Shown one piece after another: positions 38,654 through 47,495 of a stretch of 64,000 nt of DNA (the stretch's first letter is position 1; each line of letters opens with the position of its first letter). The stretch is taken from positions 1 through 64,000 of the forward strand of contig NZ_LXYO01000004.1 in the NCBI RefSeq assembly GCF_001650915.1, in the 5' to 3' direction. Both the position numbers and the translations under genes were made by a program. A model generated the notes under the pieces. It made no database searches. It was given only the letters and a program-made list of their open reading frames with translations, and was not told the origin of the DNA. This DNA comes from Marinobacter sp. EhC06 (lineage in GTDB: Bacteria > Pseudomonadota > Gammaproteobacteria > Pseudomonadales > Oleiphilaceae).

Positions 38654-39556
38654 CTATAACTGGTCGAGGGAGGCCTTCAGGGTCTCCCCGATCCTTGCGT
38701 TCAGTTTCAGATCCACCAGATCCTCCGCCCGTGTCCGCCCCAGATTCAGGGTGGCAATGGGCTTGTTCCACTCGTTGGCGTACCGGCAGAAACGGAAGCC
38801 GGAATACACCATCAACGACGAACCAATCACCAGAAGGCCATCACTGGCTTTGAGCGTATCCAGGGCCGAATACACCCGGTCTTTGGGAACAAAGTCACCA
38901 AAGAACACCACATCGGGCTTCAGAATCCCCTCGCACTTCGGACAGTCCGCCAGCCGGAAATCCTCGAAATCCACATCCAGATCGGCATCGCCATCCGGTG
39001 CCGTATCGGCGGTATATTTCTGGAACCCCGGGTTCAGATCCGCGCAGCGATCGTGTACCTCATCCCGAGGGCAGCGGTAGCCGCAACTCATGCACACCAC
39101 CTCATCGGCCCGCCCGTGCAGGTCCGTCACCGCCCGGGTGCCTGCCTTCTGGTGCAACCGATCCACGTTCTGGGTAACCACCAGGCTGCTGTGGTTGAGC
39201 AGTTCCAGGTCTGAGATGTAATGATGGGAAGGGTTGGGCCTGGCATTACGCATCACCGGCCAGCCAATCAGGCTGCGACCCCAGTAGCGTTGGCGGGTGT
39301 AAACATCTTCCATGAACGCCTTGTGCTGAACCGGCTGCTTGCGCTTCCAGGCGCCATCGCCATCCCGGTAGTCCGGAATACCGGAATCCGTACTGACCCC
39401 GGCACCGGTCAGAATCAGCAAGCGAGGGTGGCGATGGATAAACTCCGCCAGCAACGCCCCGGCCTCGCTCGGTTCATGCAACACCGGCGGCTGATCCGGC
39501 TCAGGCAGACGCTGGCTGGAGCTGAAGGGTCGGCTGCGGTGCGTGGTTAAAGACAT
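38654..39556 (-). CDS. NAD-dependent protein deacylase, Sir2 class II type
   Basis: This 300-residue sirtuin has GAGVSTDSGIPDYR (51-64), the NAD motif TQNVDRLHQKAG (128-139), catalytic His147 in LHG, zinc cysteines CMSCGYRC (155-162) and CPKC, and VFFGDFVP and GSSLMVYSGF. The STDSGIPDYR form and length are typical of SIRT4-like class II enzymes. Convergent with the NSS transporter with a six-base gap. The substrate acyl group is unknown. Confidence 0.93.
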   Translation of the reverse strand: MSLTTHRSRPFSSSQRLPEPDQPPVLHEPSEAGALLAEFIHRHPRLLILTGAGVSTDSGIPDYRDGDGAWKRKQPVQHKAFMEDVYTRQRYWGRSLIGWPVMRNARPNPSHHYISDLELLNHSSLVVTQNVDRLHQKAGTRAVTDLHGRADEVVCMSCGYRCPRDEVHDRCADLNPGFQKYTADTAPDGDADLDVDFEDFRLADCPKCEGILKPDVVFFGDFVPKDRVYSALDTLKASDGLLVIGSSLMVYSGFRFCRYANEWNKPIATLNLGRTRAEDLVDLKLNARIGETLKASLDQL

Positions 39557-39571
39557 ACAGACTCCGGTTTC

Positions 39572-40303
39572 TCAACCCGGCTTGCGGGCCACATACACGG
39601 TGTTGAACGATTCCCTGTTCTGAAATGGATTGAAAAAGGATACGACATGACAGGCCACATCGGTGAACACCTCGTTGAGAACGGCCATGAACTCGTCATC
39701 CTCGCCCTCGTTCGACCACATGGCAAACACCCCTCTGGGCTTCAGTTGCCGGGCCATCAGGCGCAGGTTGTTGGCGGTGTAGAAGCTGGCACTGGAATCG
39801 TGCAGCAGCGCCCGAGGCGAATGGTCGATGTCCAGGAGGATGGCATCGAACTGTTTGCCGGGATTCTCCGGTTCAAAACCACCAACCTCAGGATCTGCAA
39901 CCGCAAGATCGAAGAAACTGCCATGTACGTAACGGTTCCGAGGGTCGGCATTCAGATCTTTACCCAGAGGCACCAGCTCCTGCTGATGCCAGCCGATGAC
40001 CGGCTCCAGGTATTCAACCACCAGCAACTCGGCAACCCGCTCATGCCTGAGCGCCGCAACCGCGGTGTAACCCAGGCCCAGACCACCGACAACCACACTG
40101 AGGTCGTCACCCTCGGTTTCCCCCAGCCCGATATCCGAGAGGGCCACTTCGGCATCCACGAACATGCTGGACATCAGGAATTCCTCGCCCAGCTTTACCT
40201 CGTAGATATCCCGGTCACCAATGGCCGGAATCCGCCGCCGGCGCAGGGTGATCTCGCCAATCACCGACGGTTGGCTGTCAATTTGCTCGAAAAGCAGTCC
40301 CAT
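39572..40303 (-). CDS. spermidine synthase-like methyltransferase-fold protein
   Basis: This 243-residue protein has the Rossmann fold of spermidine synthase/SAM methyltransferases: VVVGGLGLGYTAVAAL (91-106), the acidic strand VVEYLEPVIGWH and FDAILLDIDHSP. The N-terminal beta domain of true spermidine synthases is shortened, and the aspartates that hold the polyamine are not evident. Family members are usually annotated spermidine synthase-like; the reaction is unproven. Confidence 0.85.
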   Translation of the reverse strand: MGLLFEQIDSQPSVIGEITLRRRRIPAIGDRDIYEVKLGEEFLMSSMFVDAEVALSDIGLGETEGDDLSVVVGGLGLGYTAVAALRHERVAELLVVEYLEPVIGWHQQELVPLGKDLNADPRNRYVHGSFFDLAVADPEVGGFEPENPGKQFDAILLDIDHSPRALLHDSSASFYTANNLRLMARQLKPRGVFAMWSNEGEDDEFMAVLNEVFTDVACHVVSFFNPFQNRESFNTVYVARKPG

Positions 40304-40388
40304 TTGTTGTGACTCTTCTGGTTGGTCTGGTTTACAACTGTGCCGTTATTTCTGAGTTAACCGCTCTGGCCTTCAGATCCGTGCATTC

Positions 40389-40496
40389 GCCGGTGGGTAG
40401 GGCTTTCCAAAACACGCTCCTTGCGGCACATCCATGTGACACTTGGGCTCCGCCATCCCTGGCTCCGCACAGTTTTGGAAAGCCCTACCCACCGGC
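40389..40496. repeat. cloverleaf palindrome copy 5
   Basis: Arms 40389-40413 and 40472-40496 are perfect 25-bp inverted repeats. The 58-base centre has CACAT-CC-ATGTG, then CACTTGGG and CTCCGCCATCCCTGGCTCCG. The inner arm GGGTAGGGCTTTCCAAAAC differs from copy 6 at one base, and the partner arm differs at the matching base. Confidence 0.9.
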
Positions 40497-40504
40497 TCCT
40501 GATC

Positions 40505-41068
40505 CTACTCCCCTGTATCCGGCGAGTTCTCCACGCAGTTAACGAGGATCTTCCGCATCTTCTCCGCGCCCAGTTCTTCCATCAATCCGATGTTTCGCTC
40601 GGGTATTCCATCCACATCCGGATAACTGTCAATCGCGGCTTCCAGACTCGCTTCCCTTAATAGGTGTAGCATGGGAAACGGTGACCGATTCGTGTAATTC
40701 TCCGCCGCATCCGGCGCGGTGCCTTCAAACTGGTAATCCGGATGGAAACTGGCGATCTGGAAAACGCCTTCCATATCGAGATACGCCAACAAACCATCGG
40801 CCGCATCCAGGAATTCATTGTAGGGGCCGAACGCCTGCAATACACCCGGGTGAATCAACAGTGTGGTTTCGATCTCCGGCTCGTCTTCCAGCCGCTGAAG
40901 CTCCGAATGCAGTGCCTGCAGCAGCTCGTCCTCGGTCTTTGCTTCCGACACAACAAAACGGACCCGGTTCCGAACCAGTTCCCGTTTGGCGAACGGGCAA
41001 AGGTTATAGCCGACGACAACGTCTTCGACCCATTTGCGGGTTGAAGCGATAATTTCGGTCTCGCCCAT
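40505..41068 (-). CDS. DUF1415 protein
   Basis: This 187-residue cytoplasmic protein begins ETEIIASTRKWVEDVVVGYNLCPFAKREL, the DUF1415 signature with a conserved cysteine (Cys24), and has LLIHPGVLQAFGPYNEFLDAAD and FEGTAPDAAENYTNRSPFPMLHLLRE. The family is common in gammaproteobacteria with unknown function. It is flanked by two cloverleaf palindromes in opposite orientation. Confidence 0.92.
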   Translation of the reverse strand: MGETEIIASTRKWVEDVVVGYNLCPFAKRELVRNRVRFVVSEAKTEDELLQALHSELQRLEDEPEIETTLLIHPGVLQAFGPYNEFLDAADGLLAYLDMEGVFQIASFHPDYQFEGTAPDAAENYTNRSPFPMLHLLREASLEAAIDSYPDVDGIPERNIGLMEELGAEKMRKILVNCVENSPDTGE

Positions 41069-41107
41069 ATTTTTTCCTTTGTTAGTAGAGGCCGCTCAGA
41101 GGCACGC

Positions 41108-41223
41108 GCGGGCGGGTGGGTAGGCCTTTCCAAAACTGTGCGGAGCCAGGGATGGCGGAGCCCAAGCGCCCCAGGGATGGGCCGTAAGGAGCGTGTTTTG
41201 GAAAGGCCTACCCGCCCGTCCGC
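41108..41223. repeat. cloverleaf palindrome copy 6
   Basis: Arms 41108-41136 and 41195-41223 pair at 27 of 29 positions. Read on the minus strand, the 58-base centre is nearly the same as copy 5 (CCCA-TCCC-TGGG, CGCTTGGG, CTCCGCCATCCCTGGCTCCG). It lies between DUF1415 and the ABC-F gene, both on the minus strand. Confidence 0.9.
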
Positions 41224-41250
41224 ATTCTCCCAAGGCCCGAAGAACCGAGG

Positions 41251-42837
41251 TTAAACGTACCCCTGACTCCGAAGATAGTCATCATAACTGCCACTGAAAT
41301 CGCTGATGCCATCAGCCTTAAGCTCAATAATCCGGGTCGCAAGGGAAGAAACAAACTCCCGATCGTGGCTGACGAAAATCAGTGTACCCGGATAGTTCTC
41401 CAGCGCCAGGTTCAGCGCCTCGATGGACTCCATATCCAGGTGGTTCGTAGGCTCATCCATCAGCATCACATTGGGCTTCTGCAGAATCAGCTTGCCGAAC
41501 AGCATCCGCCCCTGCTCACCGCCCGAGATCACCCGCACCGATTTGCCAATATCATCGCCGGAGAACAGCATGCGACCCAGAGTGCCGCGCACCAGTTGTT
41601 CGCCGCCTTTGGTCCACTGGGACATCCAGTCGGTCAGGGTCTCGTCGTCGGCGAAGTCTGCCGTGTGGTCCTGGGCGAAGTAGCCCACTTCCGCGCTGTC
41701 GGTCCACTTCACTTCGCCGCTGTCTGGCGTATAGGCGCCGGCCAGGCATTGCAGCAGAGTGGTTTTACCGATGCCGTTGGGGCCGATGATGGCGACCCGC
41801 TCACCCGCTTCGATCTGCAGGTTCAGTTTCGACAATACACACTCTTCCCCGAAGCCCTTGTAGAGATCTTTCAGGGTTACCGCCTGGCGGTGCAGCTTCT
41901 TGCCCTGCTCAAAACGGATGAACGGGCTCACGCGGCTTGAGGGCTTCACCTCTTCCAGCTGGATCTTGTCGATCTGGCGGGCACGGGAGGTAGCCTGTTT
42001 GGCCTTGGAGGCGTTAGCCGAGAAGCGGCTGACGAACTGCTGCAGCTCGGCAATCTGGGCCTTCTTCTTGGCGTTATCCGACAGCATGCGCTCGCGGGCC
42101 TGGGTGGCGGCGGTCATGTATTCGTCGTAGTTGCCGGGGAACAGGCGCAGTTCGCCATAGTCCAGATCCGCCATATGGGTACAGACACTGTTCAGGAAGT
42201 GGCGGTCGTGGGAGATGATGATCATGGTGCTGTTACGGGCCACCAGGATGTTTTCCAGCCAGCGGATGGTGTTGATGTCCAGGTGGTTGGTGGGCTCATC
42301 CAGCAGCAATACATCGGGGTCAGAGAACAGAGCCTGGGCCAGAAGCACCCGAAGTTTCCAGCCCGGCGCCAAGGCACTCATGGGACCGTTGTGCTGCTCC
42401 AGCGGGATATCGAGGCCAAGCAAGAGCTCTCCGGCGCGGGCATCGGCAGTGTAGCCGTCCATTTCGGCGAACTGCACTTCCAGGTCTGCCACGGCCATGC
42501 CGTCTTCTTCGCTCATTTCCGGCAGGGAATAGATCCGGTCCCGCTCTCTCTTGACGTTCCAGAGTTCCTCGTGCCCCATGATCACGGTATCGATGACTGA
42601 GCACTCTTCGTAGGCAAACTGGTCCTGGCGCAGTTTACCCAGACGGACATTGGGCTCCAGCATGACCTGGCCGGCCGAAGGCTCAAGGTCGCCACCCAGG
42701 ATTTTCATCAGTGTGGACTTGCCACAACCGTTGGCCCCGATAAGGCCATAGCGGTTGCCGTTACCGAATTTGGCGGAGACGTTTTCAAACAGGGGTTTAG
42801 CCCCGAATTGCATGGTGATATTGGCAGTGGAGATCAA
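41251..42837 (-). CDS. ybiT: ABC-F family ATPase, YbiT type
   Basis: This 528-residue protein has two ABC domains: Walker [10 protein letters not shown] and GPNGIGKTT, Walker [12 protein letters not shown] and [11 protein letters not shown], joined by a charged linker with the ABC-F interaction motif. No membrane domain. ABC-F proteins act on ribosomes to relieve stalling. The start is proposed as TTG at 42837 (protein begins [17 protein letters not shown]), matching YbiT, which starts two residues ahead of the same motif; AGGT lies a fit distance upstream. The frame stays open another 59 codons upstream but with no family similarity. Confidence 0.92.
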   Translation of the reverse strand: MISTANITMQFGAKPLFENVSAKFGNGNRYGLIGANGCGKSTLMKILGGDLEPSAGQVMLEPNVRLGKLRQDQFAYEECSVIDTVIMGHEELWNVKRERDRIYSLPEMSEEDGMAVADLEVQFAEMDGYTADARAGELLLGLDIPLEQHNGPMSALAPGWKLRVLLAQALFSDPDVLLLDEPTNHLDINTIRWLENILVARNSTMIIISHDRHFLNSVCTHMADLDYGELRLFPGNYDEYMTAATQARERMLSDNAKKKAQIAELQQFVSRFSANASKAKQATSRARQIDKIQLEEVKPSSRVSPFIRFEQGKKLHRQAVTLKDLYKGFGEECVLSKLNLQIEAGERVAIIGPNGIGKTTLLQCLAGAYTPDSGEVKWTDSAEVGYFAQDHTADFADDETLTDWMSQWTKGGEQLVRGTLGRMLFSGDDIGKSVRVISGGEQGRMLFGKLILQKPNVMLMDEPTNHLDMESIEALNLALENYPGTLIFVSHDREFVSSLATRIIELKADGISDFSGSYDDYLRSQGYV

Positions 42838-43019
42838 GAAACAAACCTGTCGATGTGGGGCCGGCAAGGCGCCGGCGAAAAGAAAGCCGGCATTGTACAG
42901 GTTTGCAGACAAGACCGTGAGGCCGCAGAAACACGGATAAAAAGGCTTGCCTCTGGCGAGCTGTGCGGGCAGCATTCCCGTTCTGATGTACCCATTCATC
43001 CGACACAAGGACATTGATC

Positions 43020-43298
43020 ATGGCACAGGCAACAGCGCGCCACATTCTGGTAGACAGCGAAGCAAAATGCGAAGAACTGAAAAAAGCGATTGAAGGCGGG
43101 CAGGACTTTGCCGAAGTGGCGAAGCAGCATTCCTCATGCCCCTCCGGTCGTAATGGCGGTGACCTTGGCTCTTTTGGTCCGGGCCAGATGGTTCCGGAGT
43201 TCGACAAGGCGGTATTTAACGGCGAAGTGAACACCGTCCTCGGTCCGATCAAGACCCAGTTCGGCTATCACCTGCTGGAAGTTACCAGCCGCAGCTGA
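43020..43298 (+). CDS. ppiC: peptidylprolyl isomerase, parvulin type
   Basis: This 92-residue cytoplasmic parvulin is close to E. coli PpiC: MAQATARHILVDSEAKCEELK, HSSCPSGRNGGDLGSFGPGQMVPEFDKAVF and QFGYHLLEVTSR. The active-site His, Cys and second His are present. The ATG follows AAGGA; TTG six bases upstream is less likely. Its stop overlaps the next start as TGATG. Confidence 0.95.
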   Translation: MAQATARHILVDSEAKCEELKKAIEGGQDFAEVAKQHSSCPSGRNGGDLGSFGPGQMVPEFDKAVFNGEVNTVLGPIKTQFGYHLLEVTSRS

Positions 43299-44248
43299 TG
43301 ATTCCTGGTTTCATACCGGGAATGCCAATCACCGGCCGGCAACTACCATGGCTGGCCGGTGCTGCTTCGCTGCTCATTGCGCCCTTCCTGTTTATTGGCG
43401 GGCCGGACTGGGCCTCGGGGCCGCTCCTCAAGTCGGCCTGGAACCTTGGCCACATCCTTCTTTTTGCGTTGCTGACACTGACCTTCAGGCCCTGGCTGTG
43501 GTTGAGCGGCTGGCGTCTGTGGCTGGTCATTACCGCAGCAATTTTGGCTATCGGAATTGGTATCGAACTGATCCAGGGCGACCACAACCGCGACATGGAC
43601 GGTCGGGATCTGCTGCGCAACCTGATTGGCGGTTGGTTGATTATCGCCTGGCGCCCAGTATTACTGTCGGGGAAACGAACCTTCGCCCGCCAATGTCTGA
43701 TCACGACGGCAGCCACGCTGCTGTTGTGTTTTGAGTTGGGCTCGACCGGGATCGTTGCGGCCCGACAGTGGCATGTTCATCACCAGCTTCCCCTGCTCTA
43801 TGACTTCAGTCATCAGAACCCGGAACCCTTCTGGGCGGGCAGTCTGGCGGTCTCAGCCAATCATTCAGTGAATCACCCGCACAGCCTGAAGATCGATCTG
43901 GGCACGGAAACCTACTCGGGGGTCTCGCTCAATAACCTGCCAGCCGACTGGCGGGGTTTCGAGAGACTGACCATAACGCTGTTCAATCCTTCAACGGAAC
44001 CTCTGGCACTGACGCTTCGAATCAATGACGTGGCCCATGACCGCAGCGACCATGACTACAATGACCGTTACAACGCGCGCCTGATCCTTGGCCCCGGCTT
44101 CAATACTTTCACGCGGAATCTGACTGCCATTGAAAACGCTCCGGATAGCCGGACCATGGACATGTCGAAAATCAGGCGAATAGGTCTCTTTGCCGTTCGT
44201 CTGCCCGAGCCGCGAACCGTTTACCTGTCAGATCTGCGACTGGATTAG
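43298..44248 (+). CDS. VanZ-like membrane protein with C-terminal beta domain
   Basis: This 316-residue protein begins with four membrane helices in the VanZ layout (LKSAWNLGHILLFALLTLTF; IGIGIELIQGDHNRDMDGRDLLRNLIGG, with the conserved His and Glu/Asp/Arg set). From about residue 165 follows an extracytoplasmic beta-rich domain (HSLKIDLGTETYSGVSLNNLPADWRGFERLTITLFNPS; DLRLD at the end) that resembles carbohydrate-binding or CIA30-type folds. VanZ proteins are linked to teicoplanin resistance or envelope functions. Coupled to ppiC by a one-base overlap. The substrate is unknown. Confidence 0.82.
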   Translation: MIPGFIPGMPITGRQLPWLAGAASLLIAPFLFIGGPDWASGPLLKSAWNLGHILLFALLTLTFRPWLWLSGWRLWLVITAAILAIGIGIELIQGDHNRDMDGRDLLRNLIGGWLIIAWRPVLLSGKRTFARQCLITTAATLLLCFELGSTGIVAARQWHVHHQLPLLYDFSHQNPEPFWAGSLAVSANHSVNHPHSLKIDLGTETYSGVSLNNLPADWRGFERLTITLFNPSTEPLALTLRINDVAHDRSDHDYNDRYNARLILGPGFNTFTRNLTAIENAPDSRTMDMSKIRRIGLFAVRLPEPRTVYLSDLRLD

Positions 44249-45426
44249 CCGAGCGTCCAGGGGTTGTCGGTAATCGGTTCCGCTCCGTTTTCGGTAACCA
44301 GAATGGTTTCGCTACAGCCAATGCCCCACTGCCCCGGGATACGCAAACAGATGGGCAGATGGAAGACCATGCCGGGCCGAAACTCCATGTTGCCGCCCCT
44401 GGCGATAAAGCCCGAGCCCTCCACCCAGGAAGGGGGAAACTGGGCGCCAACCGTGTAGCCAAACACGCCGGAGAAAAATACCTTGCCTGCCAGCGGCTGG
44501 AGCGCTTTTTCGGCGTCCTGGGCGGCCTGGTCAAAGGTGACGCCCGGGCGAGCAGACGCCAGGAGAGTATCCACAATCCGACGGCAGCCGTCGTGAACCC
44601 TCTGCATTTCCGAAGAGGGCTTGGCTCCGGCCACCACGGTCTGCATCATCGGGGCGGTGTAGCGGTGCCAGGCTGAGCCGAATTCCAGAAACACCGGATC
44701 GCCCTCCCGGACCACCGTGCGCTTGTGATTGCAATGGATCACGCTGCTGCGCCGGCCGGTAACGACAATCGGCTGCATACTCATGAATTCACTGCCGGCC
44801 TCCAGCAGTGCCCGGGCGCCTTCTGCAGCAATATCATTGTCGGTGACTCCCGGGCGAACCGCTGCCACAGCTGCCTTCAGGCCATCGGCGGTAATTCGCG
44901 CGCTCTCCCGCAGAAGACGGATTTCGGCGTCGGACTTGACGATCCGGATCTGCTTCAACAAACCACCATTGTTCAGAAATCGCACACCCGCCATCCGTGC
45001 CTTGAGGCCTTCCAGCACTCCCTGACGAAGGGAGCCGTGCCAGGCATCAATGCCGACCGCTTCAACTCCGTCATTGAGAACCTGAACCAGCGGTTCCAGC
45101 ACTTCACCGATGCCCTCCCACCGGTATCCGCTGACCCGCGCAACCCGGGTGGTCACCATGGCCGGGCCCATTTCGATGGAGGGCACCTGCAAGAGCAGGT
45201 CTTCCTGTGTAACCACAAGAGCCACATGCACAGACACCTCAAAGGTGCTGTAACCGGTCAGGTAAAAAATATCCGAGGGATCGGTCAGCAGCAAGGCGCC
45301 AAAATCCTCCTGTGCCATACGATCCCGGACACGAGCCAGACGCTCCGCAAACTCCTGCTCCGGAAACGGGCACTCCAAGCCCCTCAGTTGTGAGGACAAG
45401 GCTTTTTGATAGGCATTGAAATCCAT
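44245..45426 (-). CDS. M24 family protein, ectoine hydrolase-like
   Basis: This is a 393-residue pita-bread protein with a creatinase N-domain (about 1-150, GALLLTDPSDIFYLTGYSTFE) and an M24 catalytic domain. Most canonical metal ligands are missing: the Asp-Asp region reads LEFGSAWHRYTAPMMQT, and the usual GHGIG histidine is GYTVGAQFPPSWVE. This pattern fits the metal-independent creatinase/DoeA (EutD) group; DoeA opens ectoine to N-acetyl-diaminobutyrate in halophiles. No doeB deacetylase is adjacent, so ectoine hydrolase is a suggestion. GGAG precedes the ATG. Confidence 0.85.
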   Translation of the reverse strand: MDFNAYQKALSSQLRGLECPFPEQEFAERLARVRDRMAQEDFGALLLTDPSDIFYLTGYSTFEVSVHVALVVTQEDLLLQVPSIEMGPAMVTTRVARVSGYRWEGIGEVLEPLVQVLNDGVEAVGIDAWHGSLRQGVLEGLKARMAGVRFLNNGGLLKQIRIVKSDAEIRLLRESARITADGLKAAVAAVRPGVTDNDIAAEGARALLEAGSEFMSMQPIVVTGRRSSVIHCNHKRTVVREGDPVFLEFGSAWHRYTAPMMQTVVAGAKPSSEMQRVHDGCRRIVDTLLASARPGVTFDQAAQDAEKALQPLAGKVFFSGVFGYTVGAQFPPSWVEGSGFIARGGNMEFRPGMVFHLPICLRIPGQWGIGCSETILVTENGAEPITDNPWTLG

Positions 45427-45523
45427 AACGACACTCCTCACTCGCATATACTAGGGAGATTGGACCCTATTCTGGCTTTGCACAAATCGCACTCACCGAA
45501 TAATTCAATAATCGGGAGAACCT

Positions 45524-46603
45524 ATGAACCGCAAGCAACAGAGCGATGGTGCCGTCCAGGTCAGCGTCGAGCTGGGGGCGCTGACCAGCGTTGCCGATGA
45601 CCCGCAAGTGGCAGTGCGGGTCGGCCCCGTGGTTGCCTCCCTGGTGAACGGTGTATGCGGCGACCCGTTGTTGCAGCTCAGGCTACTGCATCAGTCCCGC
45701 AGCTTGTTGTTCGATCTGGGCGATACCGGTCGCATGCCGCTTCGGTCCGCGCACCAGGTGACCGACGTTTTCATCAGTCACTGCCACGCCGACCACATCG
45801 GCGGTTTCCTGTGGTTCCTGCGCAGCCGGATCGGTTACTTTCTGCCGTGCCGGCTGTTCGGACCTCCAGGGTTAATGCAGCACATTGCCGGCATGATCAG
45901 CGGTATCCTGTGGGATCGCGTGGAGGATCGAGGGCCCAGGTTCGTGGTTCACGAATGGCACAGCGACCACCTGAAGCGCTGGAGAATAACCGCCGGCGAT
46001 CCGGCGCCCACCGCTCTGGAGGACCAGGCAATCCCTGACGGGGTGTTGGTGCGGGAACCGGAGTTTCAGGTTCGTGCTGCCCTGCTGGACCACGGCACGC
46101 CTGTACTGGCTTTCGCCTGGGAACCCTTCGGCAAGCTGCAGGTACGCAATGAGCAATTACAAGCTGAAGGCCTGAAACCCGGCCCCTGGCTACACGACTT
46201 GAAAATGGCTGTGTTGCGCCAGCGGCCGGATGAACTCATCTCGCCAGACGCCAGACGCACGTATCGAGCAGAAGACCTGGCCCGCAAACTCCTGATCCAG
46301 GCGCCGGGAGAAAAGATCGCCTACGGCACGGATTTCGCCGATACGCCCGATAACATCCGCAAAATGACGGAACTGGCTCAGGGTGCCCACACGTTGTTCT
46401 GTGAAGCCTCATTCATGGCTGCGGATGAGGAGCAGGCCCGGCACACCCACCATCTCACCACCAGGGCCTGTGCCGGCATCGCCGAGGCGGCACAGGTCCG
46501 GCAACTGATTGCGTTCCACTTTTCCCATCGCTATGACCGCAAGCGTGACCAGGTATACCGGGAGCTCCGGGAATTTACTGACCGCCTGGTGATTCCGGGC
46601 TGA
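45524..46603 (+). CDS. RNase Z-like metallo-beta-lactamase protein
   Basis: This 359-residue protein has the metal motif SHCHADHIGG (85-94), later Asp in YGTDFADTPDN, and HFSHRYDR with the final histidine. The HxHxDH, GTD and HFSHRY set is that of tRNase Z, which trims tRNA 3' ends, though the N-terminus is longer than in bacterial RNase Z and the flexible arm is not clear. GGGAG precedes the ATG. Its 3' end overlaps the convergent DUF2059 gene by 29 bases. Confidence 0.87.
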   Translation: MNRKQQSDGAVQVSVELGALTSVADDPQVAVRVGPVVASLVNGVCGDPLLQLRLLHQSRSLLFDLGDTGRMPLRSAHQVTDVFISHCHADHIGGFLWFLRSRIGYFLPCRLFGPPGLMQHIAGMISGILWDRVEDRGPRFVVHEWHSDHLKRWRITAGDPAPTALEDQAIPDGVLVREPEFQVRAALLDHGTPVLAFAWEPFGKLQVRNEQLQAEGLKPGPWLHDLKMAVLRQRPDELISPDARRTYRAEDLARKLLIQAPGEKIAYGTDFADTPDNIRKMTELAQGAHTLFCEASFMAADEEQARHTHHLTTRACAGIAEAAQVRQLIAFHFSHRYDRKRDQVYRELREFTDRLVIPG

Positions 46604-47405
46604 GAAACCGGGACATCTGTTTGCCGATGGTTTCCACGGGCTCGGTTATAGCTTGCTGGATGCTGTTGGTCACAACTTTGGAGAAGGCCGCGCCGGCCGG
46701 GCTCTCCAGGAACTGCAGGTACAGATCCATCTCCTGGGCACCTATATTCTGGTAGGTATAGAGATAGCTGTCGTAGACCTGCTGCCCAACAACGCCCCTG
46801 AGCATGCCGCGCTGGCTTTCAATGCGCTGGCGCAGCTGTTCATAATTGGCTGAATCACTGCTGAACGCCGCCATGGCGGTTGCCAGCCCGAGCTGGACGG
46901 CAATTGTGGTATCCACCGCGCTTTCTGTTGCCCGGGCCGCCCGATCAAACCGGTCGAACATTTCCGCTCTGCGAGTGCCCTTGTACTGGCTGTTCAGTTC
47001 CGCGGCGCTCGCCTGGATTTCCTTCCATGCAGAAGGTTCCGAAGCCGCGATCTCAGCAGAAGAAATCTTTCTGGCCACAGGGGTCTCGTACCAGTCATGT
47101 ACGGCCTGGAGCTGCGAGTCCGTGAGGCTGGCTTGCAGATCGGTAATGATCTGCTGCTCAATATCCACGGAGTTGAAACCGCTGCTGACAATGTTGCCGA
47201 TGGTATTGGCCACCATGGGCGGGAGCTGACCATTTTGCTTTAGCCCCTCGCGGATGCCCTGGCTCATCATAGCCGGGTAGCGGGCCACGATGTCGTCGAC
47301 AGGGGATACTTCCAGTACCTGGCGGGCATCCGGTGCCGCCTGGGCAGTACCGGTCATTAGCAGGGCGGTGACTAAAAGAGGTTTAATTAGGGGAAATCGC
47401 GTCAT
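46575..47405 (-). CDS. DUF2059 secreted protein
   Basis: This 276-residue exported protein has a signal peptide (MTRFPLIKPLLVTALLMTGTAQA, cleavage after AQA). The mature part is helical with two DUF2059-like halves: DLQASLTDSQLQAVHDWYETPVARKISSAE and NIGAQEMDLYLQFLESPAGAAFSKVV. The repeated 'W/L-E-T/S-P-x-A' segment is the family mark. Function unknown, periplasmic. Confidence 0.9.
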   Translation of the reverse strand: MTRFPLIKPLLVTALLMTGTAQAAPDARQVLEVSPVDDIVARYPAMMSQGIREGLKQNGQLPPMVANTIGNIVSSGFNSVDIEQQIITDLQASLTDSQLQAVHDWYETPVARKISSAEIAASEPSAWKEIQASAAELNSQYKGTRRAEMFDRFDRAARATESAVDTTIAVQLGLATAMAAFSSDSANYEQLRQRIESQRGMLRGVVGQQVYDSYLYTYQNIGAQEMDLYLQFLESPAGAAFSKVVTNSIQQAITEPVETIGKQMSRFLSPESPGGQ

Positions 47406-47495
47406 TTACCTATCATCCCGAACGTGTCGTTGATTCCCTTATGCCATGGGTACGATGCATGCAGCAAGCAATCCCTGGATGCCGGAGATGACGGT

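Noticed and set aside
42838..43014. 59-residue N-terminal extension of the ABC-F protein
   Set aside because: It has no family similarity; the conserved start motif begins at the TTG at 42837.
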